The position numbers were made by a program, and so were the translations under genes. A stretch of 16,129 nucleotides of DNA, from contig DLQO01000057.1 of NCBI GenBank assembly GCA_002478765.1, forward strand, positions 1 to 16,129. The letters are read 5' to 3'. Origin of the DNA: Flavobacteriales bacterium UBA7430. Lineage in GTDB: Bacteria; Bacteroidota; Bacteroidia; Flavobacteriales; UBA7430. Below are positions 7,577-15,750 of this stretch, in pieces. Positions within the stretch are counted from its first letter, which is position 1, and the number at the start of each line of letters is the position of its first letter. The notes under the pieces were generated by a model. That model saw only the letters and a program-made list of their open reading frames with translations, searched no databases and had not been told where the DNA came from.

Positions 7577-8346
7577 TGAGTACATTAAAAAAGGTATTAG
7601 AGACGAAGAAGGAAGGACTTCTGAATATATATTGTACAGCGGGATTTCCTGAATTAAACGACTTGCCAAAAATCGTAAATGCGCTGCACGAATCGGGTGT
7701 CGATATGGTGGAAATCGGAATCCCTTATTCGGATCCTATAGCAGATGGGGAGACCATTCAAAAAAGCAATGCTGTTGCTTTGAGCAATGGAATTACGATT
7801 GATTTGATTTTTGAACAATTAAAAGATTGTAATCCAGAGATCCCTAAAGTTGTGATGACCTATTTCAATCCTGTATTTAAATACGGAATTGAGCATTTTT
7901 GTAAGCAGTGTCAATCTGTAGGGGTTGAAGGGATCATCATTCCAGACATGCCTATAGGATTGTATCAAGCGTCTTATGAAGAAATGTTTAAGAATTACGG
8001 TTTAAGTCCTATTTTCCTGATCACGCCACAAACGAGTAAGGAGCGTTTAAAATTGATTGATGACTTGAGTAGTACATTTATTTATGCTGTGAGTAGTTCA
8101 AGTACAACCGGAAAAGCCACAGCTGGTCTTAGCGAAGGAAATACGTACCTGTCTGGTCTGAAAGGTTTAGGCCTTAAGCATCCGATCCTTGTTGGGTTTA
8201 ATATCAGTACTTCTAACGACCTTGCTGTTGTTCAAAAATTTGCTCATGGGGGTATTATAGGTAGTGCATTTATAAAATATTTGGGAGATAAATCTTCACC
8301 TGTTGATGCTTCAAAGCAATTTGTAAAAGAGATAACAAAAGGTTAA
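7576..8346 (+). CDS. trpA: Tryptophan synthase alpha chain
   Basis: Cleaves indole-3-glycerol phosphate to indole and glyceraldehyde 3-phosphate, channelling indole to TrpB. It is a 256-residue TIM barrel. The catalytic Glu46 lies in VEIGIPYSDP (45-54) and Asp57 in ADGETIQ, an 11-residue separation equal to the enteric Glu49/Asp60 pair. FIYAVSSSSTTG and VGFNIST form the phosphate-binding loops. The start ATG shares its A with the trpB stop TAA. It is the last gene of the operon. After the TAA there is only a weak hairpin (AAATC/GATTT at 8364-8377), so whether transcription stops here is unclear. Confidence 0.96.
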   Translation: MSTLKKVLETKKEGLLNIYCTAGFPELNDLPKIVNALHESGVDMVEIGIPYSDPIADGETIQKSNAVALSNGITIDLIFEQLKDCNPEIPKVVMTYFNPVFKYGIEHFCKQCQSVGVEGIIIPDMPIGLYQASYEEMFKNYGLSPIFLITPQTSKERLKLIDDLSSTFIYAVSSSSTTGKATAGLSEGNTYLSGLKGLGLKHPILVGFNISTSNDLAVVQKFAHGGIIGSAFIKYLGDKSSPVDASKQFVKEITKG

Positions 8347-8412
8347 ATTTATAAACGTCTCACAAATCCCAAGATTTTTGCATTTTAGTGATAGGTCTTT
8401 AAAGATTAAAAA

Positions 8413-9363
8413 ATGAAGAAGATTATTTACCTCCTTTGTGTAGTGTGTCAGCTCAGTCTTTTTGCTAGAGATTGTGACTTGCCATTACCCTATGGAACCG
8501 TTAATACAGGGAGTAACTTAACCCTTATGATGACGGAGTCATTCATAGGCTCTCTTGCGACCGTGAGTGAAAACCCATACATCGTTGCATTAACTGTAGG
8601 CGGAGTTGTCGTTGGGTCTTCTTCAATAGCAGAGAGCAGTCTTTTTGATGGAAAACAATCCATTGCCGTTTGGGGTGATGATGCACTTACTCCAGAAATA
8701 GACGGAGCCGTCGAAGGAGAATCCATTCAATTGACTCTTGTTGACGGCTTGAATGTATTTAGTTTAGTTCTCGAGCCTTTTACTTACAAAACAGACGGCA
8801 TGATTGCGATTACCTCATCTGCCATTCAAAACTATGAGTGTACGGGTGCTATTATGGGTTGCCTGGATGCTTCTGCATGCAATTTCAGTGATGTAGCAAC
8901 AGAAAATGATGGAAGTTGTTTGTATCCAACCGCACCTTATGATTGTGACAATCAATGTTTGAACGATATAGATGCCGATGGCATTTGTGACGAGTTAGAA
9001 ATAGTCGGTTGTACGGATCCAATGGCATGCAATTATCTTGACATTGCAACGGATGAAGGTTCTTGTGAGTATGCGGGCTCGGATAATTGTGATGTGAATG
9101 TAACAGAAGCAACCGCCACTTTATTCAAACTTTACCCCAATCCCGGGAAAGATCAAATATACATTCAAAGTACAAATGAATATCGGAATTTAAACATTAC
9201 AATGATGAATATTTTGGGCGCTAAAGCATTCGACAAAACGTTGCAAGATGTTAGATCCAAAGACCTGATTGAAATAAACCTTCCAAACCTATCAAAGGGG
9301 ATCTACATAGTTACTCTTTACTCTGCATCTGAAGTGCGCAGCTTGAAGTGGGTGAAGGAATAG
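8413..9363 (+). CDS. Secreted protein with cysteine repeats and a type IX secretion C-terminal domain
   Basis: Function unknown; probably exported by the Sec pathway and then across the outer membrane by the T9SS. The 316 residues start with a signal peptide (KK, hydrophobic core, likely cleavage after Ala18). Residues 20-140 are a beta-rich, low-homology region without a domain I recognise. Two copies of the motif GCxDxxACNxxxxAT(E/D)xGSC occur at 149-169 and 199-218, separated by a DIDADGICDELE segment that looks calcium-binding. The end (about 238-316) has the T9SS type A sorting pattern: LYPNPGKDQIYI, MNILGAKAF, LSKGIYIVTL, and a terminal Lys-rich strand. This repeat style is frequent in marine Flavobacteriales. 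It lies 66 bases after trpA, so it may be an independent gene. Confidence 0.85.
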   Translation: MKKIIYLLCVVCQLSLFARDCDLPLPYGTVNTGSNLTLMMTESFIGSLATVSENPYIVALTVGGVVVGSSSIAESSLFDGKQSIAVWGDDALTPEIDGAVEGESIQLTLVDGLNVFSLVLEPFTYKTDGMIAITSSAIQNYECTGAIMGCLDASACNFSDVATENDGSCLYPTAPYDCDNQCLNDIDADGICDELEIVGCTDPMACNYLDIATDEGSCEYAGSDNCDVNVTEATATLFKLYPNPGKDQIYIQSTNEYRNLNITMMNILGAKAFDKTLQDVRSKDLIEINLPNLSKGIYIVTLYSASEVRSLKWVKE

Positions 9364-9438
9364 CTTTTCCCCTCTATTTCCCTGGTTATCAATTCAAATT
9401 CTATACGCGTGTGGCCGCTAAGACTTCCATACAATTCG

Positions 9439-9469
9439 TTGCATATCTGCTTGTATTGACCTAAATTTG
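9439..9469 (+). promoter_or_regulatory. Bacteroidota-type promoter for ileS
   Basis: TTG at 9439-9441 and an exact TAnnTTTG element (TAAATTTG, 9462-9469) are separated by 20 bases. This matches the -33/-7 pattern reported for the primary sigma factor of Flavobacterium and Bacteroides. Transcription would start around 9474-9477, giving a 5' UTR of about 50 bases before ileS. The rest of the 150-base gap after the T9SS gene shows no other feature. Confidence 0.6.
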
Positions 9470-9528
9470 TGAGATTACGATGGCAAATTATTTACTTAAA
9501 GTAGTCGTGCTAATTGATGCTTACAGAA

Positions 9529-12500
9529 ATGAAGAAATACCCAGAATATAAAGGCTTGAACCTACCGAATGTTGCTGCAGAAGTTTTAGCGGATTGGGGT
9601 CGTGATAAAATTTTTGAGAAAAGTATTTCCTCTCGAGAAGGGAACACCCCTTTTGTGTTTTTTGAAGGACCACCCTCTGCAAATGGGATGCCTGGTATTC
9701 ACCACGTGATGGCAAGAACAATCAAAGATATTTTTTGTCGGTACCAAACGTTGAAGGGACTTCAAGTAAAACGAAAGGCAGGTTGGGACACCCACGGGCT
9801 TCCCGTAGAATTGGGTGTAGAGAAAGAGTTAGGGATTTCTAAAGAGGATATCGGGACTAAAATTTCTGTTGAAGATTACAACAAAGCCTGTCGTGAAACA
9901 GTGATGCGATACACGGATGTTTGGAACAAATTGACCGAGCAAATGGGTTACTGGGTGGATATGGACGATCCTTACATTACTTATGAGAGTAAGTACATGG
10001 AGTCCGTATGGTATTTGCTATCCGAACTCTATAAGAAGGATTTGATTTACAAAGGTTACACCATTCAGCCTTATTCTCCCGCAGCCGGTACGGGTTTGAG
10101 TTCGCATGAATTGAATCAGCCTGGGTGTTACCGCGATGTTAAAGACACTTCTGCAGTTGCATTGTTTAAAGCCAAAAAAGAAACACTCCGTTCAGAGGTA
10201 TTGAGAAACGTTACTGGAGATGTTCAGTTCATAGCATGGACTACGACACCATGGACGCTTCCATCGAATACGGCTTTATGTGTTGGACCCAAAATAGAGT
10301 ATGTATTGGTGAAAACATTTAATCAATACTCTGGAAATGCCATAAATATTGTTTTAGCGAAAGCTTTAATCGGAAAACAGCTTACCGGAAAATACTTCGC
10401 GGCTGAAAGTAAGGAAGAGCTTGATGCTTATGAGTTCGGTGCTAAGAAAATACCCTTTACAGTAGAAGCAGAATTTAAAGGAGCCAACTTAGTTGGAACT
10501 CAATATGAACAACTGCTGCCCTACGTTCAACCTCATGAAGATGCGGAAAAAGCATTTCAAGTCATCTCCGGAGATTTTGTTACGACAGAAGATGGTACTG
10601 GTATTGTTCACATAGCCCCAACGTTTGGTGCTGATGATGCATTGGTAGCCAAGAATTTTGGTGTTCCGGGCATGTTGGTACTTGATGAAAATGGAAATCC
10701 TCGACCGCTCGTTGATTTACAAGGAAGATTTGTTCCTGAGATGGGCGACTTGGCTGGAATGTATGTGAAGAATGAATATTATGCAGAGGGCGATACGCCT
10801 GATAAATCAGCAGATGTAGAAATTGCGATTAAGCTCAAAGAGCAGGATAAAGCTTTTAAGGTAGAAAAGTACGAGCACTCCTACCCGCACTGTTGGAGAA
10901 CTGATAAGCCTGTATTGTATTATCCTCTTGATTCTTGGTTTATCAAGTCTACCGCCATGAAAGATCGGATGATTGAACTCAACAAAACGATTAATTGGAA
11001 GCCGGAATCTACCGGTACGGGAAGGTTTGGGAACTGGTTAGAGAATTTAAACGATTGGAATCTTTCCCGTTCTCGTTATTGGGGTATTCCAATTCCTATT
11101 TGGTCAACTGAAGAGGGAGATGAGCGTATTTGTATTGGATCCGCAGAAGATCTCTACACGGAATGTGAGAAGTCTGTTAAAGCAGGATTTATGGATAGAA
11201 ATCCAATTACTGACTTCGAGCCAGGTAACATGTCCAAAGAGAATTACGATAAAATTGATTTACATAAAAATTATGTAGATGAAATTGTATTGGTTTCAGA
11301 AAGTGGAAGATCAATGCATAGAGAGTCCGACTTAATTGATGTTTGGTTCGATTCGGGTTCAATGCCTTATGCACAGTGGCATTACCCATTTGAAAACAAA
11401 GAATTAATTGATCAAAAAGCTTCATACCCGGCCGATTTCATTGCTGAGGGAGTCGACCAGACTCGTGGATGGTTCTTCACCCTACATGCCATTGCCACCA
11501 TGTGTTTTGATTCTGTAGCCTATAAAAATGTCGTTTCAAACGGCTTGGTTCTCGATAAGAATGGGCAAAAAATGTCCAAAAGGTTAGGCAATGCTGTAGA
11601 CCCCTTTGAGACTTTAAATCAGTACGGTCCTGATGCGACTCGTTGGTATATGATTACGAATGCCCAGCCTTGGGACAATTTAAAGTTTGATTTAGACGGG
11701 ATTACTGAGGTTCAAAGAAAGTTCTTCGGAACGCTATACAACACCTACTCATTCTTCAGTCTTTATGCAAACATAGATGGGTTTACTTATTCGGAAGATG
11801 AAATTTCTCCAGAAGACCGTCCAGAAATAGATCGTTGGATTTTATCAGAATTGAATACTTTGATGAAGGCCGTAGATAGTGCTTACGCCGATTATGAACC
11901 TACACGTGCAGGACGACTTTTACAGGATTTCGTTACTGAAAATTTAAGCAACTGGTACGTGCGATTATGTCGTCGTCGTTTTTGGAAAGGTGATTATGCT
12001 CAAGATAAAATATCAGCCTATCAAACCTTGTTCACTTGTTTGGTAAACTTGGCTAAAATGTCGTCTCCAATTGCACCATTCTTTTCTGATCGTTTGTATC
12101 AGGATTTGATGAATGCAACAGACCTTCCTACTGAAGAGTCGGTTCATCTTACTTTATTCCCATCGGCAAATGAAGGGTCTATAGATTCTGATTTAGAGAA
12201 AAGAATGCAATTGGCACAAAACATCACTTCGATGGTTCTCTCGTTACGTAAAAAAGAGAAAATACGTGTTCGACAACCGTTGCAGAAAATCATGATTCCT
12301 GCATCAGATGAACATGTAAAAGCACAGATTAATGCTGTGAAAGATTTGGTTCTTTCTGAAGTTAATGTTAAGTCCCTGGACTTTATGTCTGAGGATTCAA
12401 ACGTTCTTGTAAAAGAGATCAAAGCCAACTTTAAGGCTTTAGGGCCCAAGTATGGAAAACAAATGAAAGCTATTGCTGCAGCCATAGCTCGGTTTGATCA

Positions 12501-12930
12501 AGGAGATATCAACCTATTGGAGAAGGAAGGGTTTTATACGTTGAATATAGACGGTTCTGATTTAGTTGTTTCAACGGAAGACGTCTTTATTAGTTCACAA
12601 GATATTCCAGGTCTTTTGGTGGCGAACAACAAAGGAACAACCGTCGCCTTAGATATTACGTTGAATGAGGCTTTATTGGAAGAAGGGATTGCTAGAGAAC
12701 TCATAAATCGTATTCAAAATATGCGAAAAGATGCCGGTCTTGAGGTGACGGATCGAATCAAACTAAGCATCACGCAAAACGATAAAGTTGAATCTGCAAT
12801 TACTTCCAACAAAAGTTACATATGTGGAGAAACTCTTGCAGATGATATACTTATCTGCAAAATCGAACCAAAAAATGCAACAGCCGTTGAATTTGACGAC
12901 ATAAAAACCTATATTGCCTTAACAAAATAA
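9529..12930 (+). CDS. ileS: Isoleucyl-tRNA synthetase, IleS2 (eukaryote-like) type with GIHH signature
   Basis: Charges tRNA-Ile and edits valine. I start at ATG 9529 (MKKYPEYKGL, as in relatives; 1133 aa); in-frame TTG 9514 and ATG 9517 are alternatives. The class I signature reads PGIHHVMAR, giving GIHH at residues 56-59 where HxGH is canonical. WDTHGLPVE follows. The CP1 editing domain shows WTTTPWTLPSNTA near 237 and HIAPTFGADD near 361-370. DQTRGWFFT precedes KMSKR at 681-685 (11569-11583). An anticodon-binding domain and the long C-terminal region typical of IleS2 complete it. Preceded by a good promoter and followed after 28 bases by the DksA-like gene, probably one transcript with lspA. 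Confidence 0.96.
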   Translation: MKKYPEYKGLNLPNVAAEVLADWGRDKIFEKSISSREGNTPFVFFEGPPSANGMPGIHHVMARTIKDIFCRYQTLKGLQVKRKAGWDTHGLPVELGVEKELGISKEDIGTKISVEDYNKACRETVMRYTDVWNKLTEQMGYWVDMDDPYITYESKYMESVWYLLSELYKKDLIYKGYTIQPYSPAAGTGLSSHELNQPGCYRDVKDTSAVALFKAKKETLRSEVLRNVTGDVQFIAWTTTPWTLPSNTALCVGPKIEYVLVKTFNQYSGNAINIVLAKALIGKQLTGKYFAAESKEELDAYEFGAKKIPFTVEAEFKGANLVGTQYEQLLPYVQPHEDAEKAFQVISGDFVTTEDGTGIVHIAPTFGADDALVAKNFGVPGMLVLDENGNPRPLVDLQGRFVPEMGDLAGMYVKNEYYAEGDTPDKSADVEIAIKLKEQDKAFKVEKYEHSYPHCWRTDKPVLYYPLDSWFIKSTAMKDRMIELNKTINWKPESTGTGRFGNWLENLNDWNLSRSRYWGIPIPIWSTEEGDERICIGSAEDLYTECEKSVKAGFMDRNPITDFEPGNMSKENYDKIDLHKNYVDEIVLVSESGRSMHRESDLIDVWFDSGSMPYAQWHYPFENKELIDQKASYPADFIAEGVDQTRGWFFTLHAIATMCFDSVAYKNVVSNGLVLDKNGQKMSKRLGNAVDPFETLNQYGPDATRWYMITNAQPWDNLKFDLDGITEVQRKFFGTLYNTYSFFSLYANIDGFTYSEDEISPEDRPEIDRWILSELNTLMKAVDSAYADYEPTRAGRLLQDFVTENLSNWYVRLCRRRFWKGDYAQDKISAYQTLFTCLVNLAKMSSPIAPFFSDRLYQDLMNATDLPTEESVHLTLFPSANEGSIDSDLEKRMQLAQNITSMVLSLRKKEKIRVRQPLQKIMIPASDEHVKAQINAVKDLVLSEVNVKSLDFMSEDSNVLVKEIKANFKALGPKYGKQMKAIAAAIARFDQGDINLLEKEGFYTLNIDGSDLVVSTEDVFISSQDIPGLLVANNKGTTVALDITLNEALLEEGIARELINRIQNMRKDAGLEVTDRIKLSITQNDKVESAITSNKSYICGETLADDILICKIEPKNATAVEFDDIKTYIALTK

Positions 12931-12958
12931 TAGATCAATTGTTTAAAATTATTAGGTG

Positions 12959-13348
12959 ATGGTAGAGATAAGTAAGAGGTATTCAGATAATGATTTGGCT
13001 GAGTTTAAAGCTTTAATATTAGAGAAGATTCAATCTGCCCAGAAAGATTTGAAGCGTTTGAGAGATTCCATTACTCAGGGTGCCGGAAATGGCACGAACG
13101 ATACATATTCGGCATTCAAAGCTTTTGAAGAGGGATCAGAAACGCTTTCTAAAGAATCTAATTCTCTTTTAGCACAACGACAGGAGAAATTTATCCGGGA
13201 TTTAAAAAATGCCCTCATTCGAATCGAAAACAAGACCTATGGGATTTGTAGGGTTACAGGTAAACTCATTAAAAAAGAACGCCTCAAGTTGGTCCCGCAT
13301 GCAACCTTAAGCATCGAAGCAAAAGAGATGCAAAACCGAAACAAATAG
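12959..13348 (+). CDS. DksA/TraR-family protein with degenerate zinc finger
   Basis: A 129-residue coiled-coil plus zinc-finger-fold protein of the DksA/TraR family. In other bacteria such proteins bind the RNA polymerase secondary channel and modulate initiation with ppGpp; that role is only inferred here. Residues about 8-40 and 60-92 are helical. The conserved block QEKFIRDLKNALIRIENKTYGIC (75-97) leads into the finger. There only Cys97 remains of the usual four cysteines: the second position is Thr100, and the C-terminal pair is replaced around VPHATLSIEA. This loss is, from memory, common in the Bacteroidota version found between ileS and lspA. ATG at 12959 is preferred; GTG at 12956 is possible. 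It ends 5 bases before lspA. Confidence 0.85.
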   Translation: MVEISKRYSDNDLAEFKALILEKIQSAQKDLKRLRDSITQGAGNGTNDTYSAFKAFEEGSETLSKESNSLLAQRQEKFIRDLKNALIRIENKTYGICRVTGKLIKKERLKLVPHATLSIEAKEMQNRNK

Positions 13349-13353
13349 ATTCT

Positions 13354-13950
13354 TTGAAAAAATCAATTTGGATCATTTTTGCAGTTTTAGTTCTAGACCA
13401 GTCCTCAAAAATATGGGTAAAGACTCACATGTATCTGGGACAGGAGTTTCAAATATTCGAGTGGTTTTACATTCATTTTACTGAAAATAATGGAATGGCT
13501 TTTGGGTTTGAGTTCGGAGGAGCTTGGGGTAAACTAGCGCTAAGTTTATTCCGAATTTTGTTTGTAGGATATCTAATTTCATATTTAGCCAAATTACTTA
13601 GGGAAAAAACGGATCCGATTTTAGTCACATGCTTCTCTTTGGTTCTTGCTGGAGCTATAGGGAATATTATAGACGGAGCCTTTTACGGTCTTTTATTCTC
13701 AGACAGCTATCATCAGTTGGCAACTTTTCTTCCTGAGTCAGGAGGCTATGCGCCGCTTTTCTTCGGACGTGTTGTAGATCTTTTCTATTTCCCCATGTTT
13801 AAGGGGTATTTGCCAGAGTGGATTCCTTTTTTAGGGGGTGACTATTTTGTTTTTTTTAGACCTGTATTCAATATTGCCGACGCTGCTATATCCGTGGGAG
13901 TAGGTGTGATGATTATTTTCCAGAAAAGGGTCATGGCTGCTCTAGAGTAA
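13354..13950 (+). CDS. lspA: Lipoprotein signal peptidase (signal peptidase II)
   Basis: Inner-membrane aspartyl protease that removes signal peptides from diacylglyceryl-modified prolipoproteins. The 198 residues contain about four membrane segments (near 4-15, 62-80, 90-107 and 172-189). The conserved boxes are LDQSSKIWVK (14-23), ENNGMAFGFE (44-53), GAIGNIIDGAFYG (100-112), the catalytic Asp142 in VVDLFYFP and Asp176 in FNIADAAIS. About 28 residues between GNIID and VVD form an insertion not present in the E. coli enzyme but usual in Bacteroidota. The start must be TTG (13354): the first in-frame ATG would delete the first membrane helix. It probably shares a transcript with ileS and the DksA-like gene. 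Confidence 0.94.
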   Translation: MKKSIWIIFAVLVLDQSSKIWVKTHMYLGQEFQIFEWFYIHFTENNGMAFGFEFGGAWGKLALSLFRILFVGYLISYLAKLLREKTDPILVTCFSLVLAGAIGNIIDGAFYGLLFSDSYHQLATFLPESGGYAPLFFGRVVDLFYFPMFKGYLPEWIPFLGGDYFVFFRPVFNIADAAISVGVGVMIIFQKRVMAALE

Positions 13951-14010
13951 ATCTTTCAATAGCAAAACCGATTCGTGTACTGATTAAATCCATCATAACT
14001 TAAAATACAT

Positions 14011-14775
14011 ATGCCTACCATCATATCATATAACGTAAATGGAATTCGTGCCGCATTAAAAAAAGACTGGGCAGATTGGGCTCGTGCTACAAACGCAGAT
14101 GTAATCGCACTACAAGAAACAAAGGCGCATCCAGATCAGTTGGATTTGTCCGTATTTGAAGAGCTGGGGTATCATCATTATTGGTTTTCAGCACAAAAGA
14201 AAGGATACAGTGGTGTTGCGCTTTTGTGTAAAGAGAAGCCTTTACATGTTGAATATGGCTGTGGTATTGAAGATTATGATTTTGAAGGTCGTGTTATCCG
14301 AGCCGATTTTAATGATTATTCAGTCATTTCAGCATATTTTCCGTCGGGGACTACCGGCGGAATCAGACAAGAGTTTAAAATCAGTTTTTTAGCTGACTTT
14401 CAGATTTACATCGACAATCTCAAAAAGGAAATACCAAACCTTATAATCTCTGGAGATTACAACATCTGTCATGAATCTATTGATATTCATAACCCTGCAA
14501 CTAACAAAAATACTTCTGGTTTTTTACCTGAAGAGCGGGCGTGGGTATCCCAATTTTTGAAGCGAGGATTTGTTGATAGCTTTAGGCATCTTCATAAAGA
14601 TCCACATCAATATTCTTGGTGGAGCTACAGGGCAGCTGCAAGGGCTCGAAATAAGGGTTGGAGGATTGACTACCACATGATCAGCGAATCGCTCCTACCC
14701 AAATTAAGGAGAGCCGCAATTTTACCCGAGGCAAAACATTCGGATCATTGTCCGATATTACTGAGCATTGATTGA
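14011..14775 (+). CDS. xth: Exodeoxyribonuclease III / AP endonuclease (XthA/ExoA type)
   Basis: Base-excision repair nuclease of the EEP superfamily: cuts at abasic sites and removes 3' blocks and 3' mononucleotides. The 254-residue product begins at once with the fold (PTIISYNVNGIRA, Asn8/Asn10). Metal ligand Glu36 sits in ALQETK (33-38), catalytic Tyr109 in SAYFPSG, Asp149 and Asn151 in SGDYNICHE (147-155), Asp220 in WRIDYH, and the catalytic Asp245-His246 in HSDHCP (243-248). The KxxWADWA..ADVIALQETK start and WWSYR resemble the ExoA/APE1 group more than E. coli XthA. It stands 60 bases after lspA, with no clear promoter seen. Confidence 0.94.
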   Translation: MPTIISYNVNGIRAALKKDWADWARATNADVIALQETKAHPDQLDLSVFEELGYHHYWFSAQKKGYSGVALLCKEKPLHVEYGCGIEDYDFEGRVIRADFNDYSVISAYFPSGTTGGIRQEFKISFLADFQIYIDNLKKEIPNLIISGDYNICHESIDIHNPATNKNTSGFLPEERAWVSQFLKRGFVDSFRHLHKDPHQYSWWSYRAAARARNKGWRIDYHMISESLLPKLRRAAILPEAKHSDHCPILLSID

Positions 14776-14802
14776 GTACAAATTCGCTTAAATATACCTC
14801 TT

Positions 14803-15738
14803 ATGAAGTTTACCTACATTCCTGTTCTCATTGCTTTCACAATGCTATTGCAATCTTGTGTGTCTCTGGAGAAATTTAAAGATTTAAATGAGGATTATTC
14901 ACTTGTTAACGAGCGTAACGAAAATCTGAAAGAAGAGGGTAGCAATCTTGAGTTGACCAATACAGAGTTGAATGAAAATTTATCTAGACTAACGGATCAG
15001 ATAAATGACTTAGAGCTTGATACAGTCTCCTTAGGTAAAAATTACAGGAGAAAAGATCGAGCCTATAATGATTTGAATAGTTCTTATGAGTTGCTTGCAA
15101 AAAACAACTCCTCGGCTATGGCGAAACAAGCCAAAAACAACCGTAACTTAATGGAGCGGTTAGGTCAGTTGGAACTCGATTTACAAGACAGAGAAAAGGC
15201 CATTGAATCTAGAGAACAAGATTTAAGTAAATTGAAAGATTTACTAAAGGAAAAAGATGAAAATTTAAGTCGGTTGAAAAGTAGTGTCTCTGATGCTTTA
15301 TTGGGCTTCTCGGGAGAGGGTTTGTCTCTTAATCAAAGAGATGGAAAGCTATACGTCTCATTAGAAAATAGTTTGTTGTTTGCTTCTGGAAGTTGGAAGG
15401 TAAATCAAAAAGGAAAAAATGCAATTGGCGAGCTCGCCAAGGTTTTAGTAAAGCATTCTGATTTACAAATCATGATTGAAGGACACACCGATGATGTCCC
15501 ATACAATGGATCAGGAGTCATTAAAGATAATTGGGATTTAAGTGTCATGCGTGCGACTTCGATTGTTAGAATACTTAACGATAAAACAGGTCTGAATGCC
15601 AAACAAATTACGGCTGCAGGGAAGGCATCGTTCAGTCCATTGGTCGGAAATACTTCAGTTGAAAATAGAGCAGTAAACAGACGTACGGAAATCATTTTGA
15701 GTCCAAACGTAGACGCTTTAATGAACCTTTTGGAGTAA
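14803..15738 (+). CDS. OmpA-family peptidoglycan-binding lipoprotein with coiled coil
   Basis: Probable outer-membrane lipoprotein that tethers the membrane to peptidoglycan. The N-terminus is a lipoprotein signal with lipobox LQSC, the lipidated Cys being residue 19. Residues about 25-160 are charged and rich in Leu, Glu, Asn and Lys with heptad-like spacing, so a long coiled coil is likely. The OmpA C-terminal domain spans about 185-300: LLFASGSWKVNQKG (191-204), IEGHTDDVPYNG (225-236), NWDLSVMRA (243-251), and NRRTEI (292-297). The Asp and Arg of the NWDLSVMRA box are the usual diaminopimelate contacts. The architecture (lipobox, coiled coil, OmpA) is common in Bacteroidota. Its partner is LspA for maturation; the specific function is unknown. 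Confidence 0.92.
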   Translation: MKFTYIPVLIAFTMLLQSCVSLEKFKDLNEDYSLVNERNENLKEEGSNLELTNTELNENLSRLTDQINDLELDTVSLGKNYRRKDRAYNDLNSSYELLAKNNSSAMAKQAKNNRNLMERLGQLELDLQDREKAIESREQDLSKLKDLLKEKDENLSRLKSSVSDALLGFSGEGLSLNQRDGKLYVSLENSLLFASGSWKVNQKGKNAIGELAKVLVKHSDLQIMIEGHTDDVPYNGSGVIKDNWDLSVMRATSIVRILNDKTGLNAKQITAAGKASFSPLVGNTSVENRAVNRRTEIILSPNVDALMNLLE

Positions 15739-15750
15739 GGTTACTCTAAG
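15728..15750. repeat. Palindrome spanning the two convergent stop codons
   Basis: GAGTAA (15733-15738) and TTACTC (15741-15746) are perfect inverted repeats around GG. With G-T pairs the arms extend to 15728-15737/15742-15750. The arms contain the TAA stops of both convergent genes. There is no T run directly on either side, so it is at best a weak bidirectional terminator. Confidence 0.4.

Noticed and set aside
8364..8377. Terminator after trpA
   Set aside because: The AAATC/GATTT stem is only five AT-rich base pairs with a short T run, too weak to call.
9514..9528. Upstream ileS starts at TTG 9514 or ATG 9517
   Set aside because: Relatives begin near the KKYPEYKGLNLP stretch, and ATG 9529 directly precedes it; the upstream starts remain possible.
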